Source: Arcuatula senhousia (lineage: Eukaryota; Mollusca; Bivalvia; Mytilida; Mytilidae). Taken from it: a stretch of 64,000 nt of DNA. A model generated the notes under the pieces. That model was not told the origin of the DNA, did no database searches, and worked only from the letters and a program-made list of their open reading frames with translations. The position numbers were made by a program, and so were the translations under genes. Location: the NCBI GenBank assembly GCA_963971305.1, contig OZ020309.1, forward strand, positions 13,323,001 through 13,387,000. Reading direction: 5' to 3'. Shown here in pieces: positions 49,717-61,320 of this stretch. The first letter of the stretch is position 1. Each line of letters starts with the position of its first letter.

Positions 49717-50861
49717 GTTTGTATGCTCCCACTTACAGAGGTTTTGTCTCTTTGTCCATCCCAAGTGACGTCACGTTTACCTTAATTTACTTAGACCTGT
49801 AAGACAAATACCTTCTGTTTGGGGTGCTGGGTTTTCATGTTTCTTTCACACAATCTTCCCTATATTTTTTATTAACTATAATTTATAGATGATCATTATC
49901 AACTCCATAATGTCTAATGGAGCCTCATGTTTAATGGTATACAATCTTTCAGTTTTTTTGCAGACTTTGCACTTTTTCATTTACAACCTACAGTAAAAAC
50001 ATTACTACAAAGTTCATGTAGTTATTATGTATCAAGTAATGTTAAGTTATGAGCAAAGGAATCCTGGAATTCCAGTACACAAAGAACATATAGATTCCTC
50101 AAAGACCATTATCAGTTGTTAGTGCTTCATTAATAAAAAGAAATGACACTAATTGACAAAATCTACCAAGGATGTTAAGGTTATAAGAGCAACATTTTTG
50201 TAGATATAGGTGGGCAATGACATTGAGTTATTAACATGCCATTGTAATAGTTCTAATTCTTCATGCATAATACATGTATCGTAAACAAGATTGTTTTTGC
50301 TACTTAAGTTTATTATGTGTTTGATTTGTGTAAAAAAGGTATATTTGCAACTTTTTTATTAAGATGAATTTTTTATCCTCAGGAAATAGGTTGGGTTGAA
50401 GTATCTTGGAGTAAAGAAAAGATTGATCAGGCATACAAGTGATTCTCCCACCAAAAAACTAAATCTTCTGAATTTTTCACCCACCTCCCCCCATTCTCAA
50501 TGGAAGACTGTTAATAAGGTAGACTGCATTTTAATAGGTAAAAGTGTCAATATACTTGGTTTATTGTCATATCTAATGGACGTGATGATTATACAATAAG
50601 TTGGAGATTACTCAATGAAGCCAGGTAACTTTAGCACATGCATTTGCTCTTAAAGTTCAGATGAATTTTTTAAACCTCCCACGGTTTTGTCCTCTCCAGC
50701 CATAAAATCTTAATCTCTTAAGCTTTGTCATAACTGATCTGTTATATCTATGGATTGTGTATTTGGAACATTACATTACATAATATTTGAAGTAAAGAAA
50801 AAAAATGCTTTGAGATTATTGGCTGGGTCAAATTAACATTCTATGTACATGTATATATATA

Positions 50862-51047
50862 TACAGTCAAACCTGCCTTAAAGGGCGCCTGTATACAAGC
50901 ACATCACTGCCTATAGGGCACCTCAAAATATCCATTTTATGAACAATGCAATCAAAATGAACCTTTATATAAAGGGCACCTGCTTATATTACTAGGGGCA
51001 TTATTTTGTCGTCCTATGGCTGCCCTTTATATACAGCTTTGACTGTA
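50862..51047. mobile_element. 186-bp MITE with TACAGTCAAA ends
   Basis: The ends TACAGTCAAA (50862) and TTTGACTGTA (51047) are perfect inverted repeats with TA at the outer edge, as for Tc1/mariner-type elements. The inner arms continue with loose pairing around CTTAAAGGGC and GCCCTTTAT. AAAGGGCACCT-like words recur inside. No coding capacity. Confidence 0.7.
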
Positions 51048-51539
51048 CACATTTTTTTTTACAATATTGTTCACCATTTTAGGAAAATTATTTCATCAAG
51101 ATTTGATTTGAGTAAACATTTTTCTCTGGTTTCAGTACAACTACATAACAGACAGTTGTTAAGTAATAACTCACAACAAATCCAATCCAAAAACCTGTCA
51201 GTCGTAAAGATTAAAAATCGCCTCAATTAATTTTATTTTCGGATACTTTGGAGGAATTGTTCCAGGATTGTAGAAATGTTTTACTGATCTGGAAAATATT
51301 GTGGAAGGAATTTTGATGGGTTTGAGCTTGAATTTATCCTTGGTTAGTTGATAAATCATTCACGGTCTAGGTTTCTTCCATCAGAAAACTAATTTGGTTA
51401 AACTAAACACAAATTGAAATATATTCTGTTGATTTCTTTTATTAGGAGGTTCCTGATTAGAAAAAACAAGGAAAGATTCCAATGGCTAGATTAACATATC
51501 TTATGATTATTGAAGAATAATCACGTACATATGTCTTGC

Positions 51540-52020
51540 TTCCACACGTATAACTTACAGCAGCGATGATGGCATAAACTTTTTTGTAAGACCTTGTGGA
51601 CAATGAATTGCTTGAAAAGTATAGTAGCTAAGCATCTGATATTTTGTAAACAGACAGTTTAGATTATGGTCTAAGTTACTGTTGCCATGCCATGTGACCC
51701 GGACACCATTTTCACGCTCCAGTGACTCTGTTAAGAAGCAGAGGTACCTATGGGGTATCCGAATGTCAAAAGTCTGAAAGGGCAGAGACAAAACAAGTAA
51801 ACTCCAACAAGAACTTAGGTCTTTTTCAGGCCGAATACTTCTGTGGAAAATGAATTTCTTGAAAAGTATAATAGCTTGAGGCATCTGATATTTGGTATAG
51901 ACAGTTGATGTTATCATCTGAGCAATTGTCACCATGCCTTGTGAACTTGACCCCATTTTCAAGCTCAAGTGACTGTAGTCTCGAACACAAAATCATACTA
52001 CCAAGGTAGTGAATCTGGGA
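51540..52020 (+). repeat. Repeat family K, copy 2
   Basis: Two imperfect units with GACAATGAATTGCTTGAAAAG or AAATGAATTTCTTGAAAAG, AGCTAAGCATCTGATATTTT, GACAGTTTAGATTATGG, and CACGCTCCAGTGACTCTGT. A box of GCAGCGATGATGGCATAAAC at the left matches the family K start near 55760. Confidence 0.6.
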
Positions 52021-52710
52021 AAACACCTATTGATTTCTCGTAACCACTAGGTGGTGATCGTTATACCTTTTAACCTTTACCACGTGTGTATATGACGTAT
52101 TAAGCATATAAGATTCATTTCAATCTAAAATGAACCAACTTTGAAAACTCAACGTTTCATTGGTCTTCCTTGGTTTTTGACAACTGGTTCTGCAAAATTG
52201 AGAATCGGATTGGTCAAACATGTATGGTTCTGTAATCAAGAATGTCCCAATATTTGACTCCAATAAACATAAACAATTTCCAAAAACAGGTAGACGCCTG
52301 TGAGTACAATTTAACGATAAAACAAATTTTGTTATTGTTTACAAAACCAACATGTGTTCAAAAATGTAAATTAGGATGTCTTATTGTAAAATAAGAAATA
52401 TTATGATATAAGAGAACAACTCACATCAATTGGAGAAGTTATTTCGCATGAAATCACTGAACCATATGTACAGAATTCTGAATAAGGTTGAGTGATTTTC
52501 GTCGAACATTATGATAAGCCCGAAAGTACTCCGAACGTATATGTTACAGTAAATATGTGTAATCAGTAAATACACGTATTTACTGAAATTTAGTAAATAC
52601 GTGAATTTACTAAGACACCCAGTAAATACGTGTATTTACTAAAAATGGTCAGTAAATACACGAATTTCCTAAACTTTTGAAGAGATTTTACACGTTTTTA
52701 CTGATACTTA

Positions 52711-52995
52711 GGCACGAACCATTTGATTTTCTGGGGGGGGGGGGGGCTGGGATTTTTTTGAAAAAAATTTCCCGGCCCTGATTTTTGTAAAAAAAAAATA
52801 ATCTGGCCAGCACCTGGGTTGAAAAAAATAATCTGGTTTCAATCTTGTCAATTGAAAAAAAATAATAATGCTAACAAAATTTCCTTGCTTAGTATGTGTG
52901 TGAAAAAAATAATCTGGCCCGCAAAGCGGGCGAAAAAAATTTCCCGGCTCAAGGTAAAATCCCAGCCCCCCCCAGAAAATCAAATGGTCCGTGCC
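52711..52995. mobile_element. PIF/Harbinger-type MITE nested in the foldback element
   Basis: Ends GGCACGAACCATTTGATTTT (52711) and the inverse of GGCACGGACCATTTGATTTT (52995), continuing through CTGGGGGG/CCCCCCAG. They are flanked by TTA on both sides (52708-52710 and 52996-52998). A 3-bp TTA/TAA duplication and ends starting GG(C/G) are typical of PIF/Harbinger. The interior repeats AAAAAAATAATCTGGCC in both orientations. A distant relative lies at 63281-63560. Confidence 0.75.
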
Positions 52996-53170
52996 TTATT
53001 TTGGAAGATAAAACTTTGTACATTATAATTTTCTGTGTCAAGTTTGTTATAAAGTTAATACAAAAACAATGTTTTTACTATTTTTCACCAATTTGACATT
53101 TTTTTTTAATTGTACATTTTTTAAACATTTTCAATTCCTGTTACATATTATATATAGCTTTATGGTTAAT

Positions 53171-53572
53171 AGTTCCGTGTGGTGCCCGGATGGGGAATAG
53201 GTCCCCAGCAGAGCATAGCTTGTCGTAAGAGGCGACTAAGGTTCTTGGTATTCTGACATCGGGTTAGTGCTCAACTCACAGAGCGACCAAGTGTGTACCC
53301 TAGGTGACCGTGAATAGGGTTGCCCTCGACCGCAGCGGTTATCAGTTCTATGATACGGAAAGCGTGACCTCTTACCATAGTGGACCAACGTTTGTGGAGA
53401 GTGCCATTTTCATGTGGTCTTCGAAATTCATTATTGTTCCTATGTTTCCCACCCCAACCCCATATGTCTCATCATCATTTCATGTTTATTTTATCATTTT
53501 TTTTGCATGTTCATCGCCTTTAAAAAACCTATCTAGTATTGCAAGGACGTTAAACACCAACTCACTCACTCA
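53171..53572 (+). mobile_element. Putative SINE with GCAAGGACGTTAAAC tail
   Basis: A ~400-bp unit of higher GC than its surroundings. The 5' part carries CTTGTCGTAAGAGGCGACTA and the 3' end carries TATTGCAAGGACGTTAAAC then CACCAACTCACTCACTCA, a short (CACT)n tail. Both phrases are, to my recollection, common in invertebrate SINEs. No clear box A/B pair was identified, so the class is inferred from ends and length. Confidence 0.5.
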
Positions 53573-54115
53573 TATAAATAATGACCATAACCTACATGGA
53601 GTATGCATAACCGTTTTGTTTCTAACCCGATTATGATAACGTAAATTGTAAATTTATTGATAAACTTAGTGCTGCTGCGCATTATTAGGGATGTTCACTA
53701 CCATTTAAAAAAAGGGTTTCACAAAGCTTACTATAAAAATATATTTAGTATTTTTACCAAAAAGCTTTGAAATCTTATTAAGCCCTTAATAAATTTATTA
53801 ATTTAACATTTATGTTAAGCATGAACAAAATTTGATGTTTTAAACTGAAAGATTAAAGTTAGATACTACATTTGGTGTCACCAACCATGCCCAGTAAATA
53901 CGTGTAAAATGTGCAAGAAAAATCAGTAAATACACGTATTTACGGGTCAACTAAGGAAATACATGTATTTCCTAAATCGCCCAGTAAATACGTGAATTTA
54001 CTGACATCTTTAGGAAATTCACGTATTTACTGATTACACGAATTTACTGTAACATATACATAAAGACTGTCCCAGACTCTGGTGATCAAGACTAAAGTGA
54101 CTGTAAACTTTAACT

Positions 54116-55364
54116 CCTGCGAACCATGACTATGGTTGACCATGGATAACCAAGGTTGACCATGGTTGACACAATTTTTGTTAAATGGAACACCATGGAT
54201 GAACATGGTTACATTTGGCAGAGGTTAAAACCCATATGATATTATTGTTATGATCTTGACAACTCTTATAAACTTTATATTACATTCATTTTTTGACTGG
54301 AGTGTTTGCTACATCATTAAGTTAAGTTCTATTAATTTATCTTTTTCCAATTTATTATCTCTTTGCAATTAGTGATTCTTAATCCCTATATATGTAGAAC
54401 TATTTCTGAAAAATGCTTCGATAGGTGTCCAATTGAAAGGGTTGATGCAAAAATATAAGGAATATGATCACTGTATGCCCAGACTTAGGTTTAAATCAAT
54501 AACAAGCAATAAATCTCACTAAGTAAATCAATCATCATACACCAATTTCAAAATCTCAAGATTTTTAAAGGACAATGTTGGTTAAAAGCAAGGGGTATAA
54601 TTGTCAACCATGGTAAACCATGGTCTGACCATGGTCAACTCCAATTTTTATATACTATGGTTCAGTAAGTGGATGGTCAAATGTAGGCAGGTGTTAATAA
54701 TTATTTTATTCCTAATTTTTAACCAGAAGGTCTGGACATTAACATTGCTTGTTCAAAATTTTAATAAAATTTACATCAGTGGTAGACATTGACAGTACAA
54801 TATAACCAATGTCAGTTTTTTGTTAACAAATCAAAGTCATAGTTTTTTGCCATGGTCAGTGTATGACTATGGTTGCACAACCACAGTTTAAATCATGGTC
54901 AATCTCAATGCTTACCATATTAGTTGATGGTCAACTGTCTAGAACCAAAAGGCACACCCTGAAATAATCACTGATTATATTTCTGTTTGTCCATCCGTCA
55001 GAGGTAGACTTCTCAAGTATGCTACCCCAATAATACCTTGAATAAATTTACTCACTAGAGGAAGTAGCCTCTTGTTTTGCTTGTAATAAACTTGACTATG
55101 CTAGTCAGCTGCACTTCAACCAGTGTTGATTAGTAACAGAAGCCGCCAAATTGACCATGCATATGGTTGCTGATTAATTGAGAAAAAATTAAGCCATGAC
55201 AGTGATTGAGCAGAGCATAATCAAGGCTAAAATTGACCATGGGTGTCAGACCATGGTCGACCATGGTTGTAACCATGGTTGACTGTGCTTCAACCATGGA
55301 CAACCATGGTTAACCATGGTCAACCATGGTCAAAGCACGGTCAACCATGGTCACATTTCGCAGG
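54116..55364. repeat. Field of CCATGG palindromes bounded by CCTGCGAA / TTCGCAGG
   Basis: Three clusters (54116-54232, 54604-54640, 55230-55355) contain more than a dozen CCATGG, most as AACCATGGTT or GACCATGGTC. The outer limits are CCTGCGAA at 54116 and its inverse TTCGCAGG at 55357-55364. A near match to the right end (TTACATTTGGCAGAGGTT) also closes the first cluster near 54232. This suggests either one inverted-repeat element or a small and a larger related one. No target duplication was resolved. Confidence 0.6.
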
Positions 55365-56090
55365 GGTAGGTCCTTTTTCAGCTTGTAAACTTTTTTGCAA
55401 AAGTTTTTTGGAAAATGAATTACTTGAAAAGTAAGGTAGCTAGGCATCTGGTATTGTATACAGACTGTTGAGGTTACTGTCTTATCAACAGTCACTTTTA
55501 CATGGGATCTTGACCCCATTTTTATGCTTCAGTGACTTTGTGAACTTTTGTAGGCTGTAAACTTCTTTGTAAGACTTTGGAAAATAGATTTCTTGAAAAG
55601 TATAATAGCTGGACATGTGATATAAAGGATATCAATGAATAAAATAAGGGTTTTATACAATGTCTGGGGGTATATAGGAATCACCCTGTCTGTCTGTCCT
55701 TCCGTCTGATATGAGGGATGTCAATTTTTGTCTTACCTGCAACGAAGGTGAGATTCTGTACTGCAGCAGTGACGGCAGCATAAACCTTTTTGTAAGACTT
55801 TTGTGGAAAATGAATTTCTTGAAAAGTATACTAACTTAAGGCTTCTGATATTTGGTATACTGTTGCATGCAGACAGTTTAGGTTATGGTCTACACAACTG
55901 ACCCCAATATGTGTGACCCTGACCCCATTTTAGCTCCAATGACTCTGTTAACTTTTTTCAGGCTGTGAACTTCTTTGTAAGACATTTGTGAAAAATTTAT
56001 TATTTTGTGAAAAGTATAATAGCTATGCATTTGATATTGAGACAGTTTGGTTAGGGTTTATGCAAGCTTTTATAAACTTTTTACTAAGGT
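55365..56090 (+). repeat. Repeat family K, copy 3, with a head hairpin
   Basis: Core units recur with AAAATGAATTACTTGAAAAG and AAATGAATTTCTTGAAAAG, GCATCTGGTATTGTATACAG and CTTCAGTGACTTTGTG. At 55730 a head-like hairpin TCTTACCTGCAACGAAGGTG then AGA starts a second element after a T-run. Boundaries are approximate. Confidence 0.55.
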
Positions 56091-56170
56091 TCACAAATTC
56101 TTAAGATATGGGAAAATTATGCACACTTATGTTGAACTTCTACAATTGTTTTTATTACCAGTGTGGTGCC

Positions 56171-57287
56171 TTAAGGTAGCACCATACAAAGGTTGTTTTA
56201 GTCCGACCATCACACTTTAAACTTGCATAACTTTCTTATTATTTTACCAATTTTAATAAATGAGACATCATTAGAAAGGGGAAATGTAACCCTTTATGAT
56301 GATACATACAAAAATTAACTATAATGTATAACAGATGGAATTACTGTTCAAAATTAAAAATTTCAACACAACTGACTCAAATGAAATTAGCTCTTCCAGC
56401 ATTACAATGATCTCTTTAACATTGATTTAATCTGAATCAACACAGCATGACCTCCAAAACCGTGTCTCAGAATTTTCCTATCACATTCCATACTCCAATA
56501 AAGTCATATTTTGTGTACAAGGGTTTATTGCATAAGGGGTCACTCTATTCAATGTGCCATAAAATATTTTCTAAAGCTTTAATCTAAAATCTGAGACACA
56601 GTTTTGTTGATAATAGACCTTGGAATAACATATCCAAAAACCAGCCACATTGGGGTACTCATGTGGGAGCTAAATTCAATCAAACTTTACTTTTCTCTTG
56701 AAAAATGAAAGTGGAAAAACCCCAAAAATATCAATTTCCTACTTTGAGCCCCATTTACTAGATCAAATGGCATGATTCTACCATGGGAGCACTGTAGGAT
56801 TCTTAGATCATCATAAATCAACATTTATTTGACCTATAAACCTTAGTTCCATCCACAAAAACTTTAAATATAGCCCAAAATGCACAACCCCTACACTTAA
56901 TTCAGAATTTGCGGGAAATATTACATCAAATTGACCTTATCTCAGGTCAGTTGTTAACTGTAAAGGGCAAGACTCCTCCTTCACTGACCAGATGTTTCCA
57001 ATATTGATTGTCCATCTTATTCATTTAACTTATTTCACTTCAAATGACTGGTCAAAAGTCATAAAACTTTCCAGCTGTTATAGATAAGACCAACCTCCAT
57101 GGTTTATTGACAGCTTAAATTACATGTGCATTTGTTTTGATTTTTTAATCATCACCATAGGTCATTAATTATTAGGTGTACTGAAAATATTTTTGCACCA
57201 TTAGAAAAAGGGCATTTAATAGTATTGAAAAAGTTATAAATTAAAATTTTGATAAAATTTTAGCACTTTTGTATGGTGCTACCTTAA
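56171..57287. mobile_element. TTAA-ended inverted-repeat element, 1117 bp
   Basis: Perfect 20-bp ends: TTAAGGTAGCACCATACAAA at 56171 and TTTGTATGGTGCTACCTTAA ending at 57287. The first nine bases, TTAAGGTAG, are shared with the element at 35061, but the rest differs, so these are distinct families with a common terminal motif. The interior has no transposase and no long frame. Confidence 0.87.
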
Positions 57288-57859
57288 CAAGTAAAATGTG
57301 ATAGTGAATAAGAAATAGTTAATAATCTAAGACAACTGGTAAACAATATGATTTGCAAATACCTTGAGTTCTTGGTGAGAATTTGTGATTTTGTAATTAC
57401 GACATTGTTGTTGTTTTGAAAACTCACTTATATCTCAAAAAGCTTTCATAATGAGTTAACAAGAGCTATTTTAAACTAGTAACAAAGAGTTCAATTTGAT
57501 GCTCTTCGATCAAATAGGTGTTTTCAGATCCTACAAACTCCAAAAGAAATCTATTGTATGTGAAGAGAGAATTTAAAATGTCATAAGTGTCTCTTTCCTT
57601 GTCTTTCTAAAGGCTTCAACCTTTTATATATTTATTAATTACTAACTTTATCTGGTTTCTTCCACATTTATATTGTAAGAAGTTTTGAAATGTCAAGGAG
57701 ATCATTTTTCTGCAATTTTTATTGCTTCTTTACTAACTCAAAGATGTTGTTAACATGTAATAAACAAATCCTTAATTACTGGTACAGTACAGAAAGAGAA
57801 AGAATCCGGATAGATTATGCATGAACATGGTAAAAGGAGGAAAATCTATGAAAGGATTA

Positions 57860-58030
57860 TTGGGTCGGCATACTAGAAAATGAGGTTGGGATCATGGGAT
57901 GGACTCATGAGATGGACCCTTGGACCTAAAATGGGATGGACTCCAAGTTCTTTAATGTGATGGACTCATGGTATGGACTCTTGGGATGGACCTATGGAGT
58001 GAACCTGTGGACCCTAAATTTGATAGACTC
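57860..58030 (+). repeat. Diverged tandem repeat of GGGATGGACTCATG-like units
   Basis: Around ten imperfect 13-20 bp units (ATGGGATGGACTC, CATGAGATGGACCC, TGGTATGGACTC and similar). Irregular spacing indicates an old simple-repeat expansion. Confidence 0.6.
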
Positions 58031-58740
58031 AAATGAAGATTTTTTTTCATTTTATACTTGCGTAACAAATTGGAGTGTGAATTTTGCCAATGACTTTAAA
58101 ATAAAATAAAACCTTGTATGCAAAGTAAATTGTTTACAATCAAGTGACTTGTGTTTTAAAATGAAAACATGTATTTACAAAGCAATATGATATGCAAGAT
58201 TTTGCCAACATCTATTCTGCTTGGGTAGTCTACTAAGTCAGCCTTCCTATTTCCATCTTTATCAGCTATTAGTCAGTTACCTTTTTGTCAGGAAACCCAT
58301 AAAGACAATGCTTGGTTTCATTAACATAAATCATGTAAAATACTTTCATTTCTAAATCATATGTGGCATTAGATGTTGATAGATTTAATATTAGTTTATA
58401 ACAATCATAGATAGGAAATCTATTATCTTATACACTTAGTTCATAAGATAACAGTTTATCATGATTTTAGTTCTGTATATTAGGTTTTTAATTAAAATAT
58501 CATATCATTTAAGACAATTAGAATATTTCTTTTAATCCATTAATTAGCTCTTTCAAAGGAGGCTGGGTTCTGCTGAACCATTTGAACCCCTCTGTTTACA
58601 GGTATTTTGGCATTAATCCCTGACAAAATGACATGTTCATCACTAACATACCTCTGTACATAAAAGGTTTTCTCAGATACCATAGATGGAAATGATTTTG
58701 AATTGTGCAGAGTTACCAGGTTTAGTATGATAACTGTTTG

Positions 58741-58877
58741 TCTTCAGTGAGGATGTGTCTTCAGTGAGCGTCTTAAGTGGGATTTGTCTTCAGTGAGGAT
58801 TTGTCTTCAGTGAGTGTCTTCAGTGAGGATTTGTCTTCAGTGAGTGTCTTCAGTGAGGATTTGTCTTCAGTGAGGAC
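58741..58877 (+). repeat. Tandem GTCTTCAGTGAGGAT minisatellite
   Basis: Eight or nine units alternate between a longer form (TTGTCTTCAGTGAGGAT) and a shorter form (GTCTTCAGTGAGT), giving a higher-order pair near 29 bp. It ends in GAGGACACATTC. Confidence 0.85.
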
Positions 58878-59678
58878 ACATTCTCCTTCATTTTCATTCT
58901 CTACTTAGTTTTATGCTTTGATTGATTGTGACAATATACATGTCACTTGTTAAATGATTCTCACATAAAGTTTAAAAAGCTTTTAAATGGTTGTCATTTG
59001 CTACTTACTGGTTACCTCAGCCCTTAGATATCACCATGTACAAGAGACAAGATAATTCAGAAGCATTATATAAACTATTAACCATACTTAAGGCTGAAGC
59101 CAGTCATGTTATTAAAGCTATGTCTCATTAAGGACTGAGAAACATAATATAGGTACGGAAATCACATCATTGGGAGAGATAGACATTTTAATCTCATTGT
59201 GGTGATCTTTGTTTGATTGCCCTTATTGATTGGGATATAAAGTTCATGGAGTTGTCACTTCATTCTCACAAAATACAGTAAAGCACCAAACATAGATATG
59301 ATTAATAACATCAGAGATTTATTCCGTAATTCCAAACTCACAGTTAAAACGTCTCCTATAGGATTTCTGGTTATAAACTCAATATTTCTTTGCTAGTAAA
59401 TTTTCATATGCTTGATTACATTTGATTGCATCTTGAAATGTGTAACAAATATATGGGAGAGTTTAGTTTGGAGCTATAACAGTGTACAGATTTATACAAA
59501 TTACCAATTTTGTCCTATAATTAGGGGCATAGATTATTTTCCTTGAATAAGGTAAATATATATGATAAATTATGATATTTAATAAAATCACAATGAGCAA
59601 TTTTTGTCTAAGCTTATGACCAACTCACAGGCCTTCATCAACATCCTTTTATTTTCACATGAAAAAATACCATGTACA

Positions 59679-59706
59679 CCCCCCCCCCCCCCACACACAC
59701 ACACAC
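59679..59706. repeat. Poly(C) tract followed by (AC)n
   Basis: About 14 C followed by seven or so AC dinucleotides. A simple-sequence tract; the exact length may be affected by sequencing. Confidence 0.9.
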
Positions 59707-60486
59707 AAATGAAACTAGCATCAATGTCACAAATAAAAAAGTACTCAGTGCAAGCAGCCATGTACCTGAGTAACATAAAAAGAGAGTAAGAAAGAAATGA
59801 AAAAAAACATGATGAAAAATATTATGAAATGATCGAATAACAAAATGTTAGATACCCTTGAGTTGTTAATTCTGTATGGGTTTTAATTGATTATGCTGCA
59901 TCTTTTTGTATGTCTGTCTAGTCACTCATCAACTTTTTTTTATCTCAATGAATGAGCCTTGAGTTAAATAAAATTTCTTCATGTGGGTAAAAATTTAAAA
60001 GCATCCTTTGATAGAAGTCACAAGTTTTTCTACCTATACAAATGGCTCACATTAACAAAATTTTCTGATTTGCATGTAGTGTTTCATATAATAGTTGGAA
60101 GTGTCACAGGGACTTGCTCCCCTCTATCAATATTTTGTTAGAGTCAATGTGCGGTACGAAAAAAACACAAGGGAGATACTACTTACACCACCCCTCTTTT
60201 CCTAAATTCGATTTTCTTTTAATAAATCATTGATCCCATACCTTTTCCTATATAATTCGTTTCATAGATGATTTTCCTTTCCAAAACCCCCAAATATGTC
60301 TTCATTCATTGCATTTCGGCCTCAAAATTGAGCTTTGTTCGGGCAATTTTGTAAAATATATTTGGACTAGAAAAAGAAAAACTCACCTTGTGAACATTTA
60401 CACTCTTCAAATATACAAGGTCTTTGAAGCAAGTAGAAACTTTCCTTTTTGGACTAGCAAAAAAATAAAAATAGGAAATAATTTCT

Positions 60487-60874
60487 TTAAAGGGAGTACA
60501 AGCCTGAGATTTTTTGTAATTAAAAGTTTTTTAGAATAGAAAATTTGGAAAGAATAGCTCAAAATAGCTAGACTTTATGTAAAAAGTTTTCAAAAACATG
60601 GAGCTGTTTTCAAGATTTAAGCACCTACAAATATGGCGGGAAAAAAACTTCTCTAGATTTTTCATAGGAAATACATTGAAAGTTCGTCTTCTGTTTTAAC
60701 ATAGAAATTGTAATTAGAATTGAATGAAATTGTTATAGGGTGTTTATTTTGACCTTCTCTTAATAGTTCTGAACAAATATTAAGAAAACATGTTGAAAAT
60801 TTTTTAATGCATTTGAATGGATAAAAGCTGAGGATCTCGAAAATTTTCAATTTCTGAGGCTCGTACTCCCTTAA
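60487..60874. mobile_element. TTAA-ended inverted-repeat element, 388 bp
   Basis: Left end TTAAAGGGAGTACAAGCCTG and right end GAGGCTCGTACTCCCTTAA. Apart from one extra A and single mismatches these are inverted copies. TTAA lies at both extremes, as for the elements at 35061 and 56171, though the inner sequence is again different. No transposase. Confidence 0.75.
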
Positions 60875-61084
60875 ACATAATTTGCCCTTAATATTCACAT
60901 TTTAACAAGCCTGACTTGATCAATAAACTTTTTTTTATTATAAATTCTGATAAAGATGTATATCCCTTTAGAGTCTATATACTGGTCAAGTGCATATCAC
61001 CAGTCTTTTATGATTGTCCAATAATGTACATGTAAAACATTTTTGGTCTGAAAATGTTTTCTTTTGTATTTGCTTAACCCATCA

Positions 61085-61320
61085 TTGTTTTGGCTGAATT
61101 TCACGGAATGAAAAATCCGGGTTATAACATGGTGAATGGGCGAGGAAAAAATTTTCGTAACAGTTTTCTCGGCAACTACTAACTGCAGCCATTAGATATT
61201 TGGTATACAGCATCAGGGTGGGGTCCCATTACATGGGATCTGATTTCAGGTCTGTCACTCACCTTCTTCCTGTTAAATGAAATCCGGCCATTTTTGTTTG
61301 ACTTTGACAGATTTTTTATT
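61085..61320 (+). repeat. Fragment related to family I
   Basis: The order of phrases TTTTCTCGGCAACTAC, TATTTGGTATACAGC, CAGGGTGGGGTCCCAT, CAGGTCTGTC and CTTCCTGTTAAA matches the core of the family I element at 31440-31745. Only about one unit is present and no head is visible. Confidence 0.55.

Larger units (their letters stand above)
52537..54059. mobile_element. Foldback element with palindrome-rich inverted ends
   Basis: Perfect 18-bp outer ends (GTATATGTTACAGTAAAT and its inverse). Arms of about 150 bp (52537-52690 and 53890-54059) are built from repeated AAATACGTGTATTT-like palindromes. In both arms these alternate between the ACGTGTATTT and ACGTGAATTT or CACGAATTT forms. TATA lies just outside TGTTACAG/CTGTAACA and may be the target duplication. 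The centre carries a Harbinger-type MITE and a SINE and no transposase. Confidence 0.8.

Noticed and set aside
52708..53096. Overlapping frames on both strands (FFxxxxGPDYFF-like repeats)
   Set aside because: They are translations of the repeated AATAATCTGGCC words and inverted ends of a MITE, not a protein gene.
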